A stretch of DNA of 16,298 bases from an uncultured Saprospiraceae bacterium (GTDB lineage Bacteria; Bacteroidota; Bacteroidia; Chitinophagales; Saprospiraceae). The stretch is taken from positions 1 to 16,298 of the forward strand of contig CALJKQ010000023.1 of the NCBI GenBank assembly GCA_937973565.1, in the 5' to 3' direction. This document shows, piece after piece, positions 1 through 8,370 of the stretch. Each line of letters starts with the position of its first letter. The first letter of the stretch is position 1. The position numbers and the translations under genes are program-made. The notes beneath the pieces were generated by a model that did no database searches, was not told where the DNA came from, and saw only the letters and a list, made by a program, of their open reading frames with translations.

Positions 1-612
1 AAAGAAATATACTATACACTTCAGGGAGAAGGATACCATACCGGCAGGCCCGCGGTGTTTTGCAGATTTAGTGGATGTAACCTCTGGTCGGGAAGGGAAG
101 AAGACAGAATGAATGCTGTTTGTAAGTTTTGTGATACCGATTTTAGAGGCACTGATGGCCCCAATGGTGGCCTATATGATGCTGAGGCATTGGTAAAAAT
201 GATAGTTTCTCTTTTTCCGCAAGCTTCCAATGTTTTTGTAGTTTTTACAGGCGGAGAACCGGCTCTTCAACTGGATGAAATTTTGGTTGAGGAACTCCAT
301 AAGCAAAAAATAGAGATAGCCGTTGAAACCAATGGCACTTTACCCTTGCCAGACGGTATCGATTGGATATGTGTAAGCCCAAAAGCCAATACGAATCTGG
401 TTATAACCAGGGGTAATGAACTCAAATTGGTTTATCCCCAACTGGAAAATAGTCCTGATCAATTTGTCAATCTGGATTTTGACAATTTTTATTTGCAGCC
501 CCTTGATGATGTCAATCAACATTTGCATACAAAGGAGTGTGTTGATTATTGTATGCAGCATCCCCAATGGAAGCTAAGTTTGCAAACCCATAAAATTTTA
601 GGAATTGAGTAA
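1..612 (+). CDS. queE: 7-carboxy-7-deazaguanine synthase QueE (radical SAM), 5' end cut off by window
   Basis: Converts 6-carboxytetrahydropterin to 7-carboxy-7-deazaguanine, a step shared by queuosine and other 7-deazaguanine modifications; cytoplasmic. Frame 1 is open from base 1 and 203 codons are visible. An early GEGYHTGRP stretch precedes the radical-SAM cysteines at visible residues 26, 41 and 44. This CX14CX2C spacing is the long QueE variant rather than the usual CX3CX2C. The SAM-binding GGEP motif is at residues 84-87, followed by SPKA and ELKLVYPQ, and the protein ends in LQTHKILGIE, as QueE proteins do. Homologues are about 210 aa, so only a handful of N-terminal residues should be missing. 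The only internal ATG start (base 55) would remove the substrate-side GEG motif, so the gene must begin upstream of the window. Its stop overlaps mgsA by 8 bases. Identification is firm. Confidence 0.93.
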   Translation, partial: KEIYYTLQGEGYHTGRPAVFCRFSGCNLWSGREEDRMNAVCKFCDTDFRGTDGPNGGLYDAEALVKMIVSLFPQASNVFVVFTGGEPALQLDEILVEELHKQKIEIAVETNGTLPLPDGIDWICVSPKANTNLVITRGNELKLVYPQLENSPDQFVNLDFDNFYLQPLDDVNQHLHTKECVDYCMQHPQWKLSLQTHKILGIE

Positions 613-1006
613 ATTGGTAAAATCTATTGCCTTAATTGCCCATGACGGTAAGAAACCCGAAATGGTTTCTTTTGTAATTCGCAATAAGCACAAAATTGAA
701 GGCTTAAAACTATATGCTACAGGTACTACCGGTGGACACATACAAAGGGAAGGATTTGAAGTGCAGCGCCTGCTAAGTGGGCCCAATGGGGGAGATGCCC
801 AAATAGCAGCTTTGGTTGCAACCGGAGAAGTCGATGCTGTATTTTTCTTTAGGGACCCCCTGGATAGGCATCCACATGAACCGGATGTACAAATGCTGAT
901 GCGGTTGTGTGATGTTCACAATGTGGCTTTGGCCACCAATCCCAGGACCGCCCAGCTCATCATAGATGGCATTCAATACCAGGAAGACGAGGATGACAAC
1001 CGATGA
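605..1006 (+). CDS. mgsA: methylglyoxal synthase
   Basis: Converts dihydroxyacetone phosphate to methylglyoxal and phosphate, a bypass of lower glycolysis that relieves sugar-phosphate stress; cytoplasmic, homohexameric in E. coli. The 133-aa product is a complete MGS-like domain. ALIAHD lies at residues 9-14, the phosphate-binding TGTTGG at 39-44, SGPNGGD at 58-64 and PHEPDVQMLMRL at 90-101. By alignment with the E. coli enzyme from memory, the catalytic residues are Asp64, His91 and Asp94, all present. The start is TTG at 605: an in-frame TAG lies at 599-601 and the first in-frame ATG (662) would delete the HD motif, leaving only TTG at 605 or 614. A GGA sits directly before the start. The gene overlaps queE by 8 bases and uvrC by 14, indicating translational coupling. 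The acidic tail EDEDDN is unremarkable. Confidence 0.93.
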   Translation: MSKLVKSIALIAHDGKKPEMVSFVIRNKHKIEGLKLYATGTTGGHIQREGFEVQRLLSGPNGGDAQIAALVATGEVDAVFFFRDPLDRHPHEPDVQMLMRLCDVHNVALATNPRTAQLIIDGIQYQEDEDDNR

Positions 1007-2819
1007 TTTTAAAAATAGGGTAGACAGCATACCCCATTTACCGGGTGTCTACCGTTTTTTGGATGAATCAGATACCATCCTCTATGTGGGTAAAGCCAAA
1101 GATCTCAGAAATCGTCTGTCCAATTATTTTGGGGATAAAAAGCAATTATCCCACAAAACCAGGGTTTTGACCCGAAACGCAACCAGAATAGAATTTACGA
1201 TTGTAGAGACAGAGCACGACGCATTGTTGATGGAGAATACTTTAATTAAAAAGTTTCAACCCAGGTACAATGTAAGTCTCAAGGATGGTAAATCGTATTC
1301 GTATATAGTAATTAAAAACGAAAAATTTCCGCGCGTTTTTTTCACCCGGAAAGTAATCCGGGATGGCTCCCAGTATTTCGGCCCCTACACTTCCAAAGGA
1401 AGGGTTAAAATTATTTTTGATGTGGTCAAAAAGCTGTTTCCGCTTCGCACTTGCAGCTACCATTTTACAGATGAAAATTTAAAAGAAAATAAGTTTAAAG
1501 TATGTCTGGAGTACCATATTAAAAATTGTATGGGCCCCTGTGAGCGACTAGAATCTGAGGAAGATTATAACAAAAAAATAGATCAGATTCGCCATATACT
1601 GAAGGGTAATTTTTCGAAAGTAAGAGACTTCATTGGCCTTCAGATGGAGATGGCAGCTGACCAGCTCAATTTTGAACTGGCTCAACAGTTCAAGGAAAAA
1701 CTGTCCCTGCTGGATGATTACCAGGCAAAGTCTACAGTGGTAAGCAATACGATAAAAGATTTGGATGTATTTACCATAAGATCAGATGAGAAGATGGCTT
1801 TTGTTAATTATTTAAAAATTGTAGACGGAGCGCTTATCAATACTGATACACTCGAAATTGAAAAAAAACTGGAAGAAGAAGAGGATGTGGATATCCTTAA
1901 CTATGTAATTCCCGAAGTAAGGGAAAGGTACCAGTCGATTTCCCCGGAAATAGCTACTACACTACCTGTAACGCTAACTGAAGAAATAGTTTTAACAATT
2001 CCCAAGATCGGAGATAAAAAAAAGTTAATTGAACTATCTCTTCGTAATCTGGATTATTACATCACACAAAAGCGCAAGAGTGAAAGTGAACGTAAAAACA
2101 AACAAACACCCGCGGAAAGAATTCTTACTACCTTAAAGGATGACTTGCGCATGAAGGACATGCCTCTCCATATAGAGTGTTTTGATAATTCAAATATTCA
2201 GGGTACCAACCCGGTAGCCAGCTGTGTAGTGTTTAAAAATGCCAAACCCTCAAAAAAGGACTACAGGCATTTTAAAATCAAAACAGTGGAAGGCCCCAAT
2301 GACTTTGCTTCAATGGAAGAAGTAGTATATCGCCGGTATAGCAGGTTGCTTGAGGAAAATGAACCACTTCCCAATCTGGTAATAATTGATGGAGGAAAAG
2401 GACAGCTGGGGGCTGCTGTTAAAAGTCTGCAGAAACTAGAATTGGTCGATAAATTGGTTGTTGTGGGCATTGCCAAAAGGCTGGAGGAAATCTTTTTTCC
2501 GGAAGACCCCATTCCCCTGTATATCAATAAAAAATCAGAATCATTAAAATTAATCCAACACTGCCGGAATGAGGCTCATAGGTTCGCTTTGGGTTTTCAC
2601 AGAGATTTGCGATCCAAAAACTTCCTGAACAGCGAACTCACTTCTATCCCGGGAATAGGCGATAAAACCACCCAAAAATTGATCTCCCATTTTGGAAGTG
2701 TAAAAAAGATAAGAGAGGCCAATGCCGAAGAGCTGGAAGCTTTGGTTGGATCAAAAATAACCAATACCTTGTTATCGTATTTTAAAAATCGGGTCGATGA
2801 AATTACCACTGAATCCTAA
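993..2819 (+). CDS. uvrC: excinuclease ABC subunit C (UvrC)
   Basis: Dual-incision nuclease of UvrABC nucleotide excision repair, cutting on both sides of bulky lesions. The 608-aa product has the normal length and domain order. The GIY-YIG domain spans about 14-92, with GVY 18-20, YVGK 31-34, Arg41 and Glu81 as likely active-site residues. A cysteine-rich linker follows (Cys154, 171, 179, 183), matching the iron-sulfur cluster ligands reported for E. coli UvrC. The UVR helical motif (about 207-243) binds UvrB. The RNase-H-like second nuclease has Asp398, Asp437, Asp466 and His529, and tandem helix-hairpin-helix DNA-binding motifs lie at about 547-600 (IPGIGDKTTQKL). I chose ATG 993 over ATG 966: the product then begins MTTDDFKN just before the domain, AGGA at 981-984 is well spaced, and the overlap with mgsA falls to 14 bases. 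Confidence 0.96.
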   Translation: MTTDDFKNRVDSIPHLPGVYRFLDESDTILYVGKAKDLRNRLSNYFGDKKQLSHKTRVLTRNATRIEFTIVETEHDALLMENTLIKKFQPRYNVSLKDGKSYSYIVIKNEKFPRVFFTRKVIRDGSQYFGPYTSKGRVKIIFDVVKKLFPLRTCSYHFTDENLKENKFKVCLEYHIKNCMGPCERLESEEDYNKKIDQIRHILKGNFSKVRDFIGLQMEMAADQLNFELAQQFKEKLSLLDDYQAKSTVVSNTIKDLDVFTIRSDEKMAFVNYLKIVDGALINTDTLEIEKKLEEEEDVDILNYVIPEVRERYQSISPEIATTLPVTLTEEIVLTIPKIGDKKKLIELSLRNLDYYITQKRKSESERKNKQTPAERILTTLKDDLRMKDMPLHIECFDNSNIQGTNPVASCVVFKNAKPSKKDYRHFKIKTVEGPNDFASMEEVVYRRYSRLLEENEPLPNLVIIDGGKGQLGAAVKSLQKLELVDKLVVVGIAKRLEEIFFPEDPIPLYINKKSESLKLIQHCRNEAHRFALGFHRDLRSKNFLNSELTSIPGIGDKTTQKLISHFGSVKKIREANAEELEALVGSKITNTLLSYFKNRVDEITTES

Positions 2820-2829
2820 ATTCAAGAGA

Positions 2830-4698
2830 ATGAAATTTAGCGTTTTTTCCTTTTTTGTTTTTGCATTATTTTCAGATATCGCCCTGGCGCAATATAGCAT
2901 TATACCGAAACCCAAACATTTGATATATGGTGCGGGAGAATTGCAAGCCGGTAGAAATCTAAGGGTACACAATTTCGAGGATGCATACGCAGGAGAAGCT
3001 CAATACCTGATAGATATTTTGCGGACAAGGAACTACGTGGTGGAAAAGAAAGATGTTACTTCAACGAGAAAATTGAGCGACTTTGTTATTTCACTGAAGT
3101 ACAAAAAAGTAAGCCAAAACAAAGAAGCTTATGAACTTGCATTGAATGAAGATGGCTTAACCATTTCTGCTGAAACACCTGCCGGAATTTTCAGGGGCAT
3201 GATGACAGCATTGCAGATTTTACCGGTAAAACCAAGATCAGATTTTAAATTGTCATTTTGCACAATAAAGGATGAACCCACGTTCCCATGGAGGGGATTG
3301 ATGCTTGACGTTTCCAGGCACTTTTTTTCCGTTGACCAGGTAAAAGCGTTTATCGACAAAATGGCGCATTATAAATTCAGTGTTTTTCATTGGCACCTTA
3401 CTGACGATGAAGGGTGGAGGATCCAAATTAATGCCTATCCTCAGTTGACGGACCAAGGTGCATGGAGGGTCGCAAGAACAGGTAAATTCGGAACGCGTAA
3501 AGAGCCTCAACCCGGCGAGCCAGCGACCTATGGGGGTTTTTATACACAAAAAGAAATTCGAGATGTTGTAGATTATGCTGCTCAAAGACATATCACCATT
3601 GTCCCTGAAATTGATGTACCGGGTCATTCCATGGCCCTCCTGGCAGCAATGCCTGCACTTTCCACAAAAAAAGAACCCAAGAGTGTAAGCTGTGGTTTTA
3701 AGTTTGCTGAGTGGTATGGAGACGGCACTTTTAAAATGTTAGTAGAAAATATGCTCAATCCTGCAGAACCCAGAGTCTTTGGTGTATTGGATACTATTTT
3801 TACTGAAGTTGCCGTTTTGTTTCCGGGAGAATATATTCATGCAGGTGGAGATGAATGTTATCACGGCTATTGGATGGAAGATGAGGCATGTCAGAAACTG
3901 ATGCGCGACAATCAACTTAAAAATGGGGAGGACGTACAGGCTTATTTTATGAAAAGGGTCAATGACATCATCAGATCGAAAGGAAAAAAAATGATTGGTT
4001 GGGATGAAATACTCAATGGCGGCTTAGCTGAAGGTGCAGCTGTAATGAGCTGGCGTGGTACCAAGGGAGGAGTCGAAGCTGCACAAAAAGGCCATAAAGT
4101 AGTAATGTCTCCTACTACTCATGCGTATCTTGATTACACCCAGGGCGATCATAGTCTGGAATTCCCGATCTATGCAAGTCTGTCTCTTAAAAAATCCTAT
4201 GACATGCAGATTGTGCCACAGGGTGTAGACAGCAGTCTTATCATGGGAGCTCAGGGTAATTTGTGGACAGAACATATCCCCACCTTATCACATGCTTTTT
4301 ATATGGCTTTTCCCAGAGCAATGGCAATAGCTGAAAATGCGTGGGGAGGATCAAAAGATAAAGACTGGACAGAATTTACTTCCAGAGTGGAAGCCCATTT
4401 CACAAAATTTGAGAACGAAAATCACGCTATCTGTAAGTCTTTGTACGACCCCTGGATAGAGGTTCAAAAAAACGGGAATGGATTTACCTGTTCTATGAAA
4501 ACCGAGTTACCTGCTTCTGAAATCAGGTATACATTGGACAATACATTTCCGTTTAATGATTCTCCACTGGCAGGGGATGAAAAAATTGTTATACCGGAGG
4601 GCGAAATTATCCTTAGGGCCGCAGTTTTTAGAAATGGAAAACAAATAGGCAGGACAGTTTCCTTAAACAATGATGCTATACTCAAAAGAGCAAAATAG
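2830..4698 (+). CDS. secreted beta-N-acetylhexosaminidase, glycoside hydrolase family 20
   Basis: Releases terminal N-acetylglucosamine or N-acetylgalactosamine from chitooligosaccharides, glycans or peptidoglycan fragments by substrate-assisted catalysis, probably in the periplasm or at the cell surface. The product has 622 aa. A Sec signal peptide covers residues 1-20, with likely cleavage after ALA and before Gln21. The GH20b N-terminal domain (about 22-148) has ETPAGIFRGM at 115-124. The (beta/alpha)8 domain runs from about 152 to 515. FHWHLTDDEGWR lies at 186-197, and the signature HAGGDE at 337-342 gives the catalytic pair Asp341-Glu342. A chitobiase-type C-terminal beta domain follows (about 545-612). 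There is no lipobox cysteine. ATG 2830 was preferred to ATG 2797 because it places the signal peptide at the N-terminus and leaves a 10-base gap after uvrC instead of an overlap. No SusC/SusD genes are adjacent, so it is not in a visible polysaccharide utilisation locus. Confidence 0.93.
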   Translation: MKFSVFSFFVFALFSDIALAQYSIIPKPKHLIYGAGELQAGRNLRVHNFEDAYAGEAQYLIDILRTRNYVVEKKDVTSTRKLSDFVISLKYKKVSQNKEAYELALNEDGLTISAETPAGIFRGMMTALQILPVKPRSDFKLSFCTIKDEPTFPWRGLMLDVSRHFFSVDQVKAFIDKMAHYKFSVFHWHLTDDEGWRIQINAYPQLTDQGAWRVARTGKFGTRKEPQPGEPATYGGFYTQKEIRDVVDYAAQRHITIVPEIDVPGHSMALLAAMPALSTKKEPKSVSCGFKFAEWYGDGTFKMLVENMLNPAEPRVFGVLDTIFTEVAVLFPGEYIHAGGDECYHGYWMEDEACQKLMRDNQLKNGEDVQAYFMKRVNDIIRSKGKKMIGWDEILNGGLAEGAAVMSWRGTKGGVEAAQKGHKVVMSPTTHAYLDYTQGDHSLEFPIYASLSLKKSYDMQIVPQGVDSSLIMGAQGNLWTEHIPTLSHAFYMAFPRAMAIAENAWGGSKDKDWTEFTSRVEAHFTKFENENHAICKSLYDPWIEVQKNGNGFTCSMKTELPASEIRYTLDNTFPFNDSPLAGDEKIVIPEGEIILRAAVFRNGKQIGRTVSLNNDAILKRAK

Positions 4699-4775
4699 AA
4701 CTGCAGGCCACCTATCTGCATAATAATGGCTTGGCGGAAGGTTTTCATGACAAATGGCTAGGCGATATGACTTGT

Positions 4776-4794
4776 ATACATTGATAACATGTAT
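4776..4794. terminator. weak hairpin in the convergent gap between the GH20 and VWA genes
   Basis: The 172-base gap between the two converging genes (4699-4870) has no plausible gene. It contains one short perfect inverted repeat, ATACAT at 4776-4781 and ATGTAT at 4789-4794, with a 7-base loop. The stem is AT-rich and no T tract follows on either strand, so this is a poor match to a classical intrinsic terminator. It is listed as the only structured element seen in the gap, where a bidirectional terminator would be expected. Confidence 0.2.
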
Positions 4795-4870
4795 CTGAAT
4801 AATCAGCCGGGTCGTTAGTAGGATTTAAAGAAAAGTCTCCTCTCAAGGTTGGCAGGAAATTATTTGTGAT

Positions 4871-6964
4871 TTAATAACTACCGAAATACCTTCTCAGAAA
4901 CCATTCGCCACTCAGCATAATTAAGATCAGAAAAAACAACCACTTGTAATGAATTATAGACTGTGAGTGGGTTGTTAAAAATACGGTTGGTTTTAAGTCA
5001 GGATTGTCCAACAGAAGCTTTGCCAGACCGTCTAATTGGGACGGCTTATAAACAGCACCGTTAAACTTTTTTGATAAAGCAGCTAACACATCATGCCTGG
5101 CAGTAAGATCGTAGGCTTCCAGCTGAAGCGCTTCCACTGAAAATTTGCCATCAAATACCAGTGGTTGCCCTTTATAGGAAGTAGTAGCCCGATATTGGTA
5201 AGTACCTTCCGGCATCTGACCAATATCCAAAATGTAGTAATTGCCGGTTTTTGAGAAAGTAAACTTGTATTCTTTTTTGGCTTCATCCTTTAATGACAAG
5301 AAAACTTCCGGGTCATTGAACATTTCATAGGCATCATTGTACAGCTGTGCATCCAAAACTATGTTTTCGTTGTCTTTGAAAATCTGTTTGGGCAGGTTTA
5401 CTTTAAACTTCCTTTTATCATCTTTAACTGTGACCAACTGAATGATTTTATTGACAAGTTCTGAACAGCTTTCATTGTCTTGAAAAGTAGTATATTCATT
5501 TAGCTTCCATTTCCAGATGCCTTCTCCTGCCAAAACTGCCTGCTTTATGCCATTTTGTTCATTGAAGCTTAACAATGGGTACTTAGTGGGGATCTTTTTG
5601 ATCTTTTGCTGGAAGAGAACTTTTGATGTCGCCCCATTTTCATACGTACCAAATAAATTAACCAATGGAGGAAATTTTGGCAGTCTGGATTTCAAGTTTT
5701 CGCTGACCGTAAAAAGGTCGAAATTACCAGCCAGTGAAGCCTCTGCTTCTTCATTGGTTCTGGAATTACCTTTGATTTTTACAACATCCTGAATAAGATT
5801 GAATCTGCTTTGGTTAACTTGAGTGCCGGCGATAAATACAACCGGTATTTGCTTGTTTTTTATAATAGCATATTCAGATGTAAAATCGTGTTGATCTGAA
5901 GGTAGGTTATGGGCAATCACTACATCAAAATCAGCAATATTGGGCTTGTCAACACCTAAAATAGCAGTGGTTGCTTTATAGTTTTTGTGACTGGAAATCA
6001 ATTGATGTAAGGCTCCCATGTCAGGGTGGGGGGCATTGCCCAAAATCAATACGCGCTGTCTGCCATCTAAAATTTCAATGTAGATATCTTTTTTATTGTT
6101 GACCGTTGAAACTTCTCCACTTACCTGCCCCACGCTTATGGTATATCTTATAATACCGGTTTGGTTGGCATCAACCATGAATTCAAAGGTTTTAAAAAAA
6201 TCGTTTTGGTTAATGACTAATGGCTGTTCTGCTACCAGTTGTTTCCCTTTTGCATCCGTTTTTTCAAGTTTTAATTTTGAACCGGCCCCTGCGCATGCGG
6301 ATGCAGCAATGTCGACCTGGATGGGGAATTGGTCTCCCAGATACGCTATCCGATTGGTTAACACATTCTTTACGATCAGGTCCTTGCGCGTGGTAGTATC
6401 TCCCAAGGCTATGGTGTAAAAAGGCGCATTGAACTTCACCGGCGCATAAGCCGGGTGACCGCCTTCATTGAATATACCATCCGAAAGCATAACAATGGCC
6501 CCGATATTTTGGTCTGCATAGTTGTCGTAAACATATTGAACTGCTTTCGACATATTGGTGGCATTACCTGAAATTTGAGTTGCTGTATCAGTGGCAGTCT
6601 CTTCTGCAAATCGCAACCTCGAAATGGCATACTTAACACCTAGCTTCGAAGCAAAATTGGATAGAGACGACTGTATTTTTGGATAGTTTTTATCTTGACC
6701 TACCGATTTGGAAGCATCTTCTACGATTACAATGACGGGATCTTTTTGCTCTTCTTTGATGGACTTGATCACCGGACCCAGCAGTAATATACAAATTGCA
6801 AATACAGATAAGGCCCGCAGTGAGGCCATAGTGGGTTTTACCCATGCCGCTGCTTCAGAAAACTTATGGTCTCTTTTATAAAGTATGTAAGCATAAATTA
6901 TGCCTGCGGCCATTGCCAGTATTAAAAACCACCATGGGTAGGGCAAACTGATGTTTTCAATCAC
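4871..6964 (-). CDS. membrane-anchored von Willebrand factor A protein with glutamine-amidotransferase-like segment
   Basis: 697 aa, specific function unknown. Two N-terminal membrane helices (about 10-28 and 47-66) lead into a VWA domain at about 74-190. Its metal-ion-dependent adhesion site is recognisable: DASKS (Asp83, Ser85, Ser87), a candidate threonine near 136 and SDG with Asp162. A beta-rich stretch follows, then a segment from about 303 (RVLILGNAPHPDMGALHQL) that resembles the glutamine-amidotransferase-like fold attached to VWA in some Bacteroidota and Planctomycetes membrane proteins. Next come extracytoplasmic Ig-like strands and a C-terminal helix at about 672-690, ending RRYFGSY. 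The bulk should be periplasmic. The start is GTG at 6964 because the next ATG (residue 18) would cut into the first helix. It stands alone, convergent with the GH20 gene and divergent from the gene at 7081. It lacks the BatA/BatB neighbours and MoxR ATPase of Bat operons, so a Bat assignment is not justified. Confidence 0.8.
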   Translation of the reverse strand: MIENISLPYPWWFLILAMAAGIIYAYILYKRDHKFSEAAAWVKPTMASLRALSVFAICILLLGPVIKSIKEEQKDPVIVIVEDASKSVGQDKNYPKIQSSLSNFASKLGVKYAISRLRFAEETATDTATQISGNATNMSKAVQYVYDNYADQNIGAIVMLSDGIFNEGGHPAYAPVKFNAPFYTIALGDTTTRKDLIVKNVLTNRIAYLGDQFPIQVDIAASACAGAGSKLKLEKTDAKGKQLVAEQPLVINQNDFFKTFEFMVDANQTGIIRYTISVGQVSGEVSTVNNKKDIYIEILDGRQRVLILGNAPHPDMGALHQLISSHKNYKATTAILGVDKPNIADFDVVIAHNLPSDQHDFTSEYAIIKNKQIPVVFIAGTQVNQSRFNLIQDVVKIKGNSRTNEEAEASLAGNFDLFTVSENLKSRLPKFPPLVNLFGTYENGATSKVLFQQKIKKIPTKYPLLSFNEQNGIKQAVLAGEGIWKWKLNEYTTFQDNESCSELVNKIIQLVTVKDDKRKFKVNLPKQIFKDNENIVLDAQLYNDAYEMFNDPEVFLSLKDEAKKEYKFTFSKTGNYYILDIGQMPEGTYQYRATTSYKGQPLVFDGKFSVEALQLEAYDLTARHDVLAALSKKFNGAVYKPSQLDGLAKLLLDNPDLKPTVFLTTHSQSIIHYKWLFFLILIMLSGEWFLRRYFGSY

Positions 6965-7045
6965 AAATAGTGAATTTTAGAGTGCAAAGATCAAAAATTA
7001 TTCGAATCTGAATTTATAAATATAAGTTAATTAAACATTTAACAA

Positions 7046-7053
7046 TATTTTTG
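7046..7053 (+). promoter_or_regulatory. Bacteroidota-type -7 box for the gene at 7081
   Basis: TATTTTTG matches the TAnnTTTG consensus exactly and lies in the 116-base AT-rich region between two divergent genes. No TTTG-like -33 element is visible at the usual 19-21 base spacing, so strength is uncertain. Transcription would begin near 7060, leaving a leader of about 20 bases before ATG 7081. The box overlaps the TTG at 7051, which argues against that upstream start. For the divergent VWA gene only one-mismatch boxes are seen on the minus strand (plus-strand positions 6985-6992 and 6992-6999). Confidence 0.45.
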
Positions 7054-7080
7054 CATTATCTGTTGAGAAATCTCGTTGTG

Positions 7081-8370
7081 ATGATAAAAACTGTGAAAAG
7101 AGTCTTTTTTGTATTTGTTCTTTTTTTGTTGATGATTCAAAGGCTATCAGCTTCTTATATGCTATTGCCCATGGACCACAAATCACAAAAGAATCACCTG
7201 AAGGCATATGGCATCACATTTTGGGTCATCAACCAGGGAGTTGAAGCCTACTGGTTGTTGAATTACCGGGGTGGCAGTTTCGCCTTTTACCATACCCCTG
7301 CCTTTGAAAAGGAGTGTAAGGTGAGGGGAGTAAGTTATGAGGTAATACCCGACGGAGAATTTCTAAGAATCAGAGAGTTGATAGCAGATCCTGAGGCAAA
7401 CCAGGAAGCAATAAAGCTGGAAAAAGCACCAAAAATCGCGGTGTACACTCCGGATTACAATGAAAAAGGTAACAGAATCCAACCCTGGGATGATGCCGTT
7501 ACCCTTGTCCTCACCTATGCTGAAATTCCTTATGAGACCATTTATGATCGAGGAGTTCTGGAAGGCAAATTGGCAGAATACGATTGGTTGCACCTTCATC
7601 ACGAGGATTTTACAGGCCAATACGGTAAGTTCTATGCTTCTAATGGCAGTCAACCCTGGTATAAAATCAACCAGCAAAAATCAGAAGAACAAGCCAAAAG
7701 TCTGGGTTATGCCAAGGTCTCACAAGTAAAGCTGGCTGTAGCCAAAAAAATTAAAGAGTTTGTGGAAGGAGGCGGTTTTATGTTTGCAATGTGTTCTGCT
7801 ACAGATACCTATGATATCGCTTTAGCAGCAGAAGGAACTGATATCTGTGATAAAGTTTACGATGGCGATGGCTATGACATCAATGCTCAATCCAAGCTGG
7901 ATTACTCTAAGACCTTTGCCTTTAAGGATTTCGAATTGATCTTGAATCCAATGGTATATGAACACTCCGATATCGACAACAAAGACAGGGGTGTTTCCGT
8001 AGAAGAAGATTATTTTAATTTATTCGATTTTTCGGCTAAATGGGATCCTATTCCTTCCATGCTTTGCCAGAATCATACTCAAACCATCAAAGGATTTATG
8101 GGTCAATCGACCTCTTACAAACGGAGTTTGATCAAGAGCGAAGTATTGGTAATGGGTGAAACAAAAGTTGCAGGCGAAGCCAGGTACCTCCACGGAACTT
8201 ATGGATATGGTACCTGGACATTTTATGGCGGCCATGACCCGGAAGATTACAGACATTATGTACATGATCCTGAGACAGATTTGAGTTTACACCCCAATAG
8301 CCCCGGTTACCGACTGATTCTCAACAATATTTTATTTCCTGCTGCTGAGAAGAAAAAACGCAAAACCTGA
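7081..8370 (+). CDS. conserved secreted Bacteroidota protein (family sometimes labelled asparagine synthetase B)
   Basis: 429 aa with a Sec signal peptide at 1-25 (positive MIKTVKR, then a hydrophobic run ending near SAS). I recognise the family from memory: Bacteroidota homologues share MDxxxxNHLKAYGI, LLNYRGGSF, PWDDAVTLVLTYAEIPYE, the near-invariant HLHHEDFTGQYGKFY and the terminal KKKRKT. Some databases call it asparagine synthetase B, but no N-terminal Cys2 amidotransferase domain and no ATP pyrophosphatase SGGxDS loop is present, so that label looks wrong. The APKIAVYTP strand at 116-124 and EGGGFMFAMCSATD at 229-242 suggest an alpha/beta fold like ThuA or class I amidotransferases. Conserved candidates for catalysis or metal binding are His171, His173, His174, Glu175, Asp176, Cys238 and GGHDPEDYRH at 383-392. 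ATG 7081 was chosen over TTG 7051, which lies in the promoter box. Real gene, unknown function. Confidence 0.82.
   Translation: MIKTVKRVFFVFVLFLLMIQRLSASYMLLPMDHKSQKNHLKAYGITFWVINQGVEAYWLLNYRGGSFAFYHTPAFEKECKVRGVSYEVIPDGEFLRIRELIADPEANQEAIKLEKAPKIAVYTPDYNEKGNRIQPWDDAVTLVLTYAEIPYETIYDRGVLEGKLAEYDWLHLHHEDFTGQYGKFYASNGSQPWYKINQQKSEEQAKSLGYAKVSQVKLAVAKKIKEFVEGGGFMFAMCSATDTYDIALAAEGTDICDKVYDGDGYDINAQSKLDYSKTFAFKDFELILNPMVYEHSDIDNKDRGVSVEEDYFNLFDFSAKWDPIPSMLCQNHTQTIKGFMGQSTSYKRSLIKSEVLVMGETKVAGEARYLHGTYGYGTWTFYGGHDPEDYRHYVHDPETDLSLHPNSPGYRLILNNILFPAAEKKKRKT

Noticed and set aside
966..992. Upstream ATG giving nine extra residues on UvrC
   Set aside because: It would deepen the overlap with mgsA to 41 bases and add a non-family leader, while ATG 993 has an AGGA at good spacing.
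605..1006. The MGS-like domain as a fragment of PurH or carbamoyl-phosphate synthase
   Set aside because: The protein is complete at 133 aa, has the MgsA-specific GGD and PHEPDVQ motifs and catalytic aspartates, and has no fused domain.
2797..2829. Upstream ATG giving eleven extra residues on the GH20 enzyme
   Set aside because: It puts a polar KLPLNPKFKR leader before the signal peptide and overlaps uvrC; ATG 2830 gives a textbook signal peptide.
4871..6964. Assignment of the VWA protein as BatA or BatB
   Set aside because: It is about twice their length, has an extra C-terminal half, and no MoxR or other Bat genes flank it.
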